Below, piece after piece: positions 1 to 4,952 of a DNA stretch of 5,989 nt. The notes below the pieces were generated by a model. That model was not told where the DNA came from. It saw nothing but the letters and a program-made list of their open reading frames with translations, and made no database searches. Position 1 is the first letter of the stretch. Each line of letters begins with the position of its first letter. A program made the translations under genes and the position numbers. The DNA comes from Phenylobacterium sp. Its GTDB lineage: Bacteria; Pseudomonadota; Alphaproteobacteria; Caulobacterales; Caulobacteraceae. The DNA lies in the NCBI GenBank assembly GCA_028291285.1, contig JAQGIJ010000102.1, positions 1 to 5,989 on the forward strand, given 5' to 3'.

Positions 1-1110
1 CAGGGCGTAGATCCAGCGGTCGCCGTCGGGCACCCCGGGCTCGCGGAGGAAATCGTGCGTGGGCGTCGGGTCGTACTGCACCCCGCCGCGAACGGTCCAG
101 CCCGCGGCGACGGCATAGTCGGCGCCCAGCGCCACCGAGGTGGTGTCCTTGTAGCTCTGCGGGATCGCCGCCGTCGTGCCGGCGAAGTTGACGGTGATCG
201 TGTCGTACTTGCTCCAGCCGGTGCGCACCACCTGGCCGTCGAGGGTCAGCGCCGGCGACACCTGCCAGCGGGCCGCGAGGCTCGCCGTCCAGGGCGTCGA
301 GAACACGGTCTCGGCGGGCGCGGTGAAGTTCGCGCCGTCGAGCGGCGCCTGCAGCCCGCTGAGCGAGATCTGGCCGTGCAGGCGGTGACGGACGGAGGAG
401 CGATAGCTGAGCCCCACGCGCAGCGTGTCGGTGTGCGCCTGGGCGCCCACCGTCCAGCCGAAGTTCCAGCCTGTGCCCGAGAGCCGCTGGACGCCGTCGG
501 CCGCAGCCGGGTTGAGGTTCGGCGAGGCGGAATCGAGCAGCGCGGACATGGTCTGCGCCTCGACGCCCGCGCCGACATCCAGCCAGGGCGTGGCGTGCGC
601 CGCGGCGCCGACCTGCACGGAGGTGACGTCGATGCGGCTGCGCAGGGTGTCGTAGCGCGTCCAGGCGCCCGCCGGCAGCACGGTCTTCAGATGGAAGGGA
701 TGAGTCACGGCGACGCCCAGCGTCAGGCCGCCGCCGATCGGCGCGGCGAGCGCCAGGGTCGGGATCGTGGTGTCGGGGACGCCGTTGCGCACGCCCGCGA
801 GGCCGCCCACCGGCGTGGTCAGCCCGGCCGGCGGAATCGGCCGGGTGATGGTCGAGCCGGCGTCGGTGAGCGTACTGGAAATGTCGCGGTAGTGAATGCC
901 GATGGAGACTTGCTCGGGCGCACCCGCGACCGAGGCGGGGTTCCACCACAGCGGCGCGGCTCCGGTCGCGGCGGCCTCGCCCGCATTGGCGCGGCCCAGG
1001 CCTTCCACCGAGATCTCGGATGCGGCGAAGCCGCCCGCGCTGGCGCGCGAGGCGGCGGCAGAGACGGCGCACAGCAGCGCCAGGCGAAGTCGGTTGCTAG
1101 TCTTTGACAT
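1..1110 (-). CDS. OmpP1/FadL-family outer-membrane hydrophobic-compound channel, partial (3' end outside the window)
   Basis: FadL-family proteins are outer-membrane beta-barrels that pass long-chain fatty acids and other hydrophobic molecules into the periplasm. Reading the minus strand from the ATG at 1110 gives 370 uninterrupted codons with no stop before the left edge; family members are commonly somewhat over 400 residues, so only the last strands are missing. A signal peptide is plain: basic N-terminus (K3, R7, R9), hydrophobic core L10-A20 and an A-S-A cleavage site before G26. After it come the family hallmarks G-R-A-N-A-G (39-44) and W-W-N-P-A-S (55-60) of the N-terminal plug. A W-S-K-Y-D-T strand (about 299-304), a Y-K-D-T-T-S-V-A-L-G-A-D-Y strand (320-332) and P-D-G-D-R-W (361-366) match the family's late barrel. 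The start has a weak AGG eight bases upstream. It lies 86 bases downstream of a kinase gene on the same strand, with hairpins between. The substrate cannot be read from sequence. Confidence 0.9.
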   Translation of the reverse strand, partial: MSKTSNRLRLALLCAVSAAASRASAGGFAASEISVEGLGRANAGEAAATGAAPLWWNPASVAGAPEQVSIGIHYRDISSTLTDAGSTITRPIPPAGLTTPVGGLAGVRNGVPDTTIPTLALAAPIGGGLTLGVAVTHPFHLKTVLPAGAWTRYDTLRSRIDVTSVQVGAAAHATPWLDVGAGVEAQTMSALLDSASPNLNPAAADGVQRLSGTGWNFGWTVGAQAHTDTLRVGLSYRSSVRHRLHGQISLSGLQAPLDGANFTAPAETVFSTPWTASLAARWQVSPALTLDGQVVRTGWSKYDTITVNFAGTTAAIPQSYKDTTSVALGADYAVAAGWTVRGGVQYDPTPTHDFLREPGVPDGDRWIYAL

Positions 1111-1124
1111 CTCGGACGCCTGCG

Positions 1125-1147
1125 AAAAGAGCGACCCCCGCGGTCGC
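1125..1147 (-). terminator. Intrinsic terminator-like hairpin (or attenuator) between the kinase and FadL genes
   Basis: On the minus strand a perfect 6-bp stem, gcgacc/ggtcgc (1147-1142 with 1136-1131), closes a 5-base loop and is followed directly by tctttt (1130-1125). This is the shape of a Rho-independent terminator after the kinase stop at 1197. The FadL start codon lies only 14 bases beyond the T-run, too close to fit a separate conventional promoter downstream. It may therefore act as a partial terminator or attenuator in the FadL leader. The stem is short and the T-run weak. Confidence 0.5.
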
Positions 1148-1151
1148 AGCC

Positions 1152-1174
1152 GGCCGCCGTCTTGCGCGGCGGCC
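1152..1174 (-). repeat. Perfect 8-bp inverted repeat (hairpin) in the kinase-FadL gap
   Basis: ggccgccg (1152-1159) and cggcggcc (1167-1174) are perfect reverse complements around a 7-base loop. No T-run follows on either strand, so alone it is not a classical terminator. It sits just before the T-tailed hairpin in the direction of transcription and could stabilise the upstream mRNA 3' end or form part of a leader structure. Confidence 0.5.
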
Positions 1175-1196
1175 AAGGTGGGAAAGCCGTGCGGAA

Positions 1197-2591
1197 CTAG
1201 GCGGCGATCGCCCCGGCGGGCGCCTCCTCGACGCTGATCGCCGCCGGCAGCCGCGCCGTGAAGGAGGAGCCCCGGCCGACCTCGCTGGTCACCGAGATGC
1301 CGCCCCCCATCAGGGCGCAGAGCTTTTGGCTCACCGCCAGGCCCAGCCCGGTGCCGCCGTACTTGCCGGCCGTCGCCGCGCTGACCTGGGCGAAATCCTG
1401 GAACAGCTTGGCGAGGTCCGTCTCGGCGATGCCGATGCCGGTGTCGTCGACGCGCATCTCGATCCAGTCGCCGCCCGGCTTGGCCTCGCGCCGCATCTGC
1501 AGGGTGACCGTGCCCCGGCTGGTGAACTTGGCGGCATTGCTGAGCAGGTTGAGAACCACCTGGCGCAGCTTGGTCTTGTCGCTGGTCACCGAGCCCAGGT
1601 CGGCCGGGGCGTCGATCACCAGCTGGTTTTCGTTGGCGTCCATCAGCGGACGGGCCGTCGCGGCGACCTCCTCGACGAAGCGGTCGAGCTCGAACGACTC
1701 CAGCGACAGGTCGACGGTGTTCTGCTCGATGCGCGAAAGGTCCAGCACGTCGGTGACCAGCGCGAGCAGATGCTGGCCGGCGGCGTTGATCCGCTCCAGG
1801 TCCTTCAGCTTCTGCTCCTCGGCGCCGCTGTCCTGGCCCTGCTCGAGCAGCAGCTCGCTATAGCCGATCACGGCGTTCAGCGGCGTGCGGAACTCGTGGC
1901 TCATCTTGGCCAGGAAGATCGAGCGCGAGAGGTTGGCGCGGTCGGCCTCCTCCTTGGCCCGGTGCAGGCGCACGGCCGTCGACCGATGGCGCTCGGCCTC
2001 CTTCTCGAGGTCGGAGCGCAGCGCCAGCGTGCTCACATAATAGATCGCCACCCAGGTCATGTAGACGCTGGCGGACAGGATGGAGATCCAGCCCACCGCG
2101 GTGAGCTGGCCGCTCGGCACGCGCGCGGCGAAACCGCCGTTGACCACATAGGCCGCGGCGAAGGCCGCCACGTCGGTGGCGAACATGCCCATCACCAGCC
2201 AGGGCCGGTCGCCCAGGTAGAAGAAGCCGAGCAGCAGCGCCACCACCAGCCAGGGCAGCAGCGGCGAGCTGACGCCGCCGTAGTGGAACGAGCCGAACAG
2301 CGAGGCGAAGGCCAGCATCTGCACCGTGCAGATCGCGACCAGCTGCAGGTTGCCGGTGAACTTCAGCAGGAACGGCAGGGTCCAGAACGACCAGATCGAG
2401 GCGATGATCGTCCAGACGACGAAGCCCGGGTGCGGATCGGTCAGGTAAAGGAAGACGCAGATCGACTGCGCCATCAGCGGACCGAACAGGTGCGTGAACA
2501 CATAGTTGCGCGCCATGCCGAGTTCGGAGCGTTCACGCTGAGCGGCCGGCGGTATGAACCAGTCGATCAAGCCGAGGATATGATTCCACAT
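1197..2591 (-). CDS. Six-helix membrane sensor histidine kinase (non-hybrid), paralogue of the divergent kinase at 2800-4251
   Basis: A 464-residue sensor kinase that should autophosphorylate on histidine and pass phosphate to a separate receiver. The N-terminus carries D-W-F-I-P-P (10-15), then about six hydrophobic helices (roughly 34-50, 57-78, 82-101, 111-126, 131-150, 166-190). Between helices 3 and 4 lies Y-G-G-V-S-S-P (104-110). A charged, coiled-coil-like linker (191-228) leads to the HisKA H-box M-S-H-E-F-R-T-P with phospho-acceptor H232. The HATPase domain is intact: N-box N348 and N352, G1 D-D-T-G-I-G-I (382-388), F-box L-F-Q-D-F (396-400) and G2 G-G-T-G-L-G-L (412-418). There is no receiver, PAS or HAMP domain. 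The start at 2591 is firm because an in-frame TAG lies six bases upstream and the N-terminus aligns with the paralogue; the Shine-Dalgarno is poor. The partner may be the receiver at 4271-4645, since none follows on this strand. The signal sensed is unknown. Confidence 0.95.
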   Translation of the reverse strand: MWNHILGLIDWFIPPAAQRERSELGMARNYVFTHLFGPLMAQSICVFLYLTDPHPGFVVWTIIASIWSFWTLPFLLKFTGNLQLVAICTVQMLAFASLFGSFHYGGVSSPLLPWLVVALLLGFFYLGDRPWLVMGMFATDVAAFAAAYVVNGGFAARVPSGQLTAVGWISILSASVYMTWVAIYYVSTLALRSDLEKEAERHRSTAVRLHRAKEEADRANLSRSIFLAKMSHEFRTPLNAVIGYSELLLEQGQDSGAEEQKLKDLERINAAGQHLLALVTDVLDLSRIEQNTVDLSLESFELDRFVEEVAATARPLMDANENQLVIDAPADLGSVTSDKTKLRQVVLNLLSNAAKFTSRGTVTLQMRREAKPGGDWIEMRVDDTGIGIAETDLAKLFQDFAQVSAATAGKYGGTGLGLAVSQKLCALMGGGISVTSEVGRGSSFTARLPAAISVEEAPAGAIAA

Positions 2592-2799
2592 CGCCTAAGT
2601 GGCCCATTCTGGACATCAGGATTGGCCTCTACTTGGGCCGAGACCCCTTAAAATCCGGTGCACGGGTGGCTGGTGGGCGGAAACCTCATTTTAATCCGGG
2701 CCGGCGATGCTCGGCGGACAGATCAAGGGACTGCGCGACCTCAGTCATCTTGGCGAACGACTTCGCCGGATGCTGGCGCAAGAGGTGCGGCCGAAACCA
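2592..2799. promoter_or_regulatory. Divergent intergenic control region for the two paralogous kinases
   Basis: The two kinase genes are transcribed away from each other from this 208-base gap, so promoters for both should lie here. The clearest structure is an AT-rich inverted pair, ttaaaat (2648-2654) and attttaa (2688-2694), in otherwise GC-rich DNA. Both copies run into aatccgg on the plus strand (2652-2658 and 2693-2699, 41 bases apart), so they also form a partial direct repeat. I could not find a convincing -35/-10 pair on either strand, nor a CtrA box (TTAA-N7-TTAA). The part from 2707 to 2799 is open in frame with the plus-strand kinase but has codon use unlike the gene body, so I treat it as leader. 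Confidence 0.45.
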
Positions 2800-4251
2800 A
2801 TGTCGACGACGACGCAGAAGACGAGCAACTGGATCGACCGCCTGGTCGATTGGTTCATCCCGCCGGACCTCGCCAAGGAGCGCGAGAAGCGCCAGCTGGC
2901 GCGCATGTTCCTGATCAGCCACCTGTGCGGCCCGTTCCTAGGGCTGGTGGTGCCAGGCGCCCTCGTCTTCGTCGATCCGACGCCCGGCTATCCGGTCGCC
3001 GTGCTGGCGACCTCGATCACCGGCTTCTGGGTCTTCCCCTTCCTGCTGAAGGCGTTCGGCAACAAGAACTACGACCTGCTCTGCTTCATCTCGGTGCAGA
3101 ACCTGGCGTTCTGCATCCTCTGGAGCTGCTTCTTCTACGGCGGCGTCACCTCGCCCACCTTGGAATGGGTGCTGACGATCCCGTTGCTGACCTTCTGCTA
3201 CCTCGGCCCATCGCCGAAGCTCCGCATGCGCGCGCTAGTCCAGCTCGGGCTAAACGTCGGGGCTTTCGTCGCGGCCTATTTCCTCATCCCGAACGTCACC
3301 GACGACACGCCGAAGGAGGCGCTGCAGGGCCTGGGGATCGTCTCCACCCTCGCCTGCCTGGGCTATGTGGCGATGATGGCGCTCTACTACCGCCGCATCC
3401 TGGACTCCGGCGCCGAGCTGGAGGTGGAGATGCGCAAGCACCTGCTCACCGCCGCCCAGCTGCGCCGCGCCACCGCCGAGGCCGAGCGCGCCGGCGCCGC
3501 CAAGGCCGAGTTCGTCGCCAGCATGAGCCACGAGCTGCGCACGCCGCTGAATGCGGTGATCGGCTACAGCCAGATGCTGCTCGAGGAGGCGCAGGACGAG
3601 CAGGACGAGGATTCCATCGAGGACCTCGAGAAGATCCACAAGGCCGGCCACCACCTGCTGCACCTGGTCAACGAAGTGCTGGACCTCTCCAAGATCGAGG
3701 CCGGCAAGATGGAGCTCGCGCCCGAGCAGATGGCGGTGGGCGAGTTCCTGACCGCCGCCGTCGAGCACAAGCGCGCCGCCGCCGAGGCCAAGGGCCTGAC
3801 GCTGAAGGCCGACATCGGCGTCCACCTGGGCGCCGCCCATTGGGACGGCGGCCGCGTGCGCCAGGCGTTCACCCAGATCCTGGAAAACGCGGTCAAGTTC
3901 ACCGACGCCGGCGAGATCGCCGTCTCCGCGCGCCGCGAAGGCGCCGCCGAGGACGCCCGCATCGTCATCTCGGTGCGCGACACCGGGCCCGGCATCGCGG
4001 CCGAGGTGCTGCCGACGCTGTTCGAGAAGTTCACCGTCGCCGACGACGCCAGCAGCAGCAAGTACGGCGCGGCGGGCCTCGGCCTGGCGATCAGCCTGGC
4101 ACTGTGCAAGCTGATGGGCGGCGACATCGGCGTCCAGAGCGTGGTCGGACGGGGCAGCGCCTTCACCATCACCCTGCCCGTCCGCCACCCGGAACCCGCC
4201 GCCCCGCACGAGCTCGACGCCGAGGCCTCGGCCGAGCTGGCCGCCGCCTGA
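2800..4251 (+). CDS. Six-helix membrane sensor histidine kinase (non-hybrid), paralogue of the kinase at 1197-2591
   Basis: A 483-residue kinase from the ATG at 2800. It has D-W-F-I-P-P (17-22), about six membrane helices (roughly 41-58, 64-85, 91-111, 120-136, 144-163, 177-197), Y-G-G-V-T-S-P (113-119) between helices 3 and 4, and a charged linker (200-240). The H-box is M-S-H-E-L-R-T-P with H244. The HATPase domain has N-box N363, G1 R-D-T-G-P-G-I (393-399), F-box L-F-E-K-F (407-411) and G2 G-A-A-G-L-G-L (423-429). Two departures from its paralogue are Q359 at the first N-box Asn and A424-A425 in place of G-T in G2; the Mg-binding Asn is kept, so activity is still likely. The frame is open back to an ATG at 2707 (514 residues; in-frame TAA at 2692-2694). 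I prefer 2800 because the paralogue also begins just before D-W-F-I-P-P, codons in 2707-2799 are atypical, and an AGAGG lies at 2781-2785, though its spacing is long. A receiver gene follows 19 bases after the stop. Confidence 0.94.
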   Translation: MSTTTQKTSNWIDRLVDWFIPPDLAKEREKRQLARMFLISHLCGPFLGLVVPGALVFVDPTPGYPVAVLATSITGFWVFPFLLKAFGNKNYDLLCFISVQNLAFCILWSCFFYGGVTSPTLEWVLTIPLLTFCYLGPSPKLRMRALVQLGLNVGAFVAAYFLIPNVTDDTPKEALQGLGIVSTLACLGYVAMMALYYRRILDSGAELEVEMRKHLLTAAQLRRATAEAERAGAAKAEFVASMSHELRTPLNAVIGYSQMLLEEAQDEQDEDSIEDLEKIHKAGHHLLHLVNEVLDLSKIEAGKMELAPEQMAVGEFLTAAVEHKRAAAEAKGLTLKADIGVHLGAAHWDGGRVRQAFTQILENAVKFTDAGEIAVSARREGAAEDARIVISVRDTGPGIAAEVLPTLFEKFTVADDASSSKYGAAGLGLAISLALCKLMGGDIGVQSVVGRGSAFTITLPVRHPEPAAPHELDAEASAELAAA

Positions 4252-4270
4252 GCCAGAGGCCCGTCAGACC

Positions 4271-4645
4271 ATGCCCAAGATCCTTCTCGTCGAAGACAAC
4301 GAAATGAACCGCGACATGCTGACCCGGCGGCTCACCCGCCAGGGCTTCGAGGTGTGCTGCGCGGTGGACGGTCCCGAGGGCGTGCGCATGGCCGAGAGCG
4401 AGCGCCCGCAGCTGATCCTGATGGACGTGGCCCTGGGCGACATGGACGGCTGGGAGGCCACGACACTGATCAAGGCCCGCCCCTCGACCGCCGCCATCCC
4501 GATCATCGCGCTGACCGCCCACGCGCTGGCGAGCGACCGGCAGAAGAGCGTCGAGGTCGGCTGCGCCGACTTCGACACCAAGCCGGTGGACCTGCCGCGG
4601 CTGCTCTCCAAGATCAACGCGTGCCTGGGCGTCTCCGCCGCCTGA
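4271..4645 (+). CDS. Single-domain response regulator (DivK/CheY-like receiver)
   Basis: A 124-residue stand-alone receiver with no DNA-binding or enzymatic output domain. The acidic pocket E8-D9, phospho-acceptor D52 (in L-I-L-M-D-V), switch T82 (L-T-A-H-A, 81-85) and K104 (D-T-K-P-V-D) are all present, so it should be phosphorylatable. The layout (V-E-D-N-E-M-N near the start, G-C-A-D-F near 97-101) resembles DivK-type and phosphorelay receivers of alphaproteobacteria, which act by binding kinases or other proteins. It starts 19 bases after the kinase stop, with an AGAGG at 4255-4259, eleven bases before the ATG, so the two genes are almost certainly one operon and a cognate pair. The minus-strand kinase may share it. 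A strong terminator follows. The output protein must lie elsewhere. Confidence 0.94.
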   Translation: MPKILLVEDNEMNRDMLTRRLTRQGFEVCCAVDGPEGVRMAESERPQLILMDVALGDMDGWEATTLIKARPSTAAIPIIALTAHALASDRQKSVEVGCADFDTKPVDLPRLLSKINACLGVSAA

Positions 4646-4672
4646 AGCCCGCCGTCCGGCCCCGTGCTGAAG

Positions 4673-4702
4673 CGCCCGCCCTCCGGCGGGCGATTTTCGT
4701 TT
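4673..4702 (+). terminator. Rho-independent terminator of the kinase-receiver operon
   Basis: A perfect 8-bp GC stem, cgcccgcc (4673-4680) with ggcgggcg (4685-4692), closes a 4-base ctcc loop and is followed by attttcgttt (4693-4702). It begins 27 bases after the receiver stop codon. This should insulate the downstream synthase gene from the kinase operon. Confidence 0.88.
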
Positions 4703-4728
4703 GCGGGGGCGCTGCTTCCTTGACGCCG

Positions 4729-4775
4729 CACGCTTCGCGCCTTCTCCCCCTGCTGCGGGAGAAGGACGCAGCGTG
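4729..4775. repeat. REP-like imperfect palindrome
   Basis: ccttctccc (4740-4748) and gggagaagg (4757-4765) form a perfect 9-bp inverted repeat around an 8-base loop. An outer pair, cacgct (4729-4734) with agcgtg (4770-4775), extends it into a longer imperfect hairpin. Short intergenic palindromes with this core are familiar to me from Caulobacter-type genomes, where they recur many times; a single copy is visible here. There is no T-run beside it, so it is not a second terminator. Confidence 0.55.
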
Positions 4776-4890
4776 GTGGAGAAGACCTCAATAAATATGT
4801 CCCAAATAGAGACGCTATAGCCGAGTAATCTCCTCAGGGATAATGTAGCATTAGTAGACTTTGGTAACCTTACAGTGCTGCAACGTACAC

Positions 4891-4915
4891 CAGACACTAA
4901 CGTCTGTCATATACA
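4891..4915 (+). promoter_or_regulatory. Candidate promoter/operator for the synthase: dyad plus TATACA -10-like element
   Basis: cagac (4891-4895) and gtctg (4902-4906) form a 5-bp dyad around a 6-base spacer. Four bases later lies TATACA (4910-4915), a plausible -10. No TTG-type -35 is found 16-18 bases upstream of it; the dyad sits close to where one would be, which would suit a regulator-dependent promoter. The word aacgt also occurs twice, 17 bases apart (4882 and 4899). Transcription from here would start around the base of the leader hairpin. This is a weak, motif-only call. Confidence 0.3.
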
Positions 4916-4917
4916 AC

Positions 4918-4950
4918 ACCCCCTAAGCCCGAGAAACGGGTAGGTGGGGT
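4918..4950 (+). promoter_or_regulatory. Leader hairpin burying the synthase ribosome binding site
   Basis: acccc (4918-4922) pairs with ggggt (4946-4950) and cccg (4928-4931) with cggg (4937-4940) around an agaaa loop. The two stems are in register across a 5-by-5 internal loop (4923-4927 and 4941-4945) that can form g-u wobbles. The AGGTGGGG at 4942-4949, the only good Shine-Dalgarno before the ATG at 4953, lies in the 3' arm. Folding would hide it, suggesting translational control. No known riboswitch class was recognised. Confidence 0.5.
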
Positions 4951-4952
4951 CT

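Larger units (their letters stand above)
4703..4952. other. Non-coding gap upstream of the synthase gene, with an AT-rich regulatory half
   Basis: No open frame here looks like a gene on either strand; the open minus-strand frames are shadows with no recognisable content. The left part (4703-4784) is GC-rich and holds a REP-like palindrome. From about 4786 to 4952 the composition is clearly AT-richer than anywhere else in the window. It contains an 8-bp palindrome gctatagc (4814-4821), a gataat (4839-4844), a dyad, a TATACA and the leader hairpin, the last three listed separately. Promoter, operator and leader for the synthase are the simplest reading; an unannotated small RNA is possible but unsupported. 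Confidence 0.6.

Noticed and set aside
55..1107. Long plus-strand open frame of 350 codons
   Set aside because: Arg/Gly-rich composition with no domain; it is the antisense shadow of the FadL-family gene, which has a signal peptide and family motifs.
1104..2651. Plus-strand open frame of 515 codons
   Set aside because: Antisense to the minus-strand kinase, which has all HisKA/HATPase motifs; the frame is open only because of high GC.
2641..2700. CtrA binding site (TTAA-N7-TTAA) in the divergent region
   Set aside because: The two TTAA-containing words are not 7 bases apart, so the consensus is not met.
3250..4209. Minus-strand open frames of 319 and 202 codons opposite the second kinase
   Set aside because: Antisense shadows without recognisable domains or start context.
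2658..4307. Plus-strand open frame of 549 codons, longer than the kinase frame
   Set aside because: Out-of-frame shadow rich in Arg, Pro and Gly; the kinase frame has clear motifs and membrane helices.
4720..4748. TTGACG at 4720-4725 as a -35 box
   Set aside because: No -10-like sequence lies 16-18 bases downstream; that position falls inside the GC-rich palindrome.
4169..4897. Minus-strand open frames reaching into the gap before the synthase
   Set aside because: They lie mostly antisense to the receiver and its terminator and show no domain, Shine-Dalgarno or protein-like composition.
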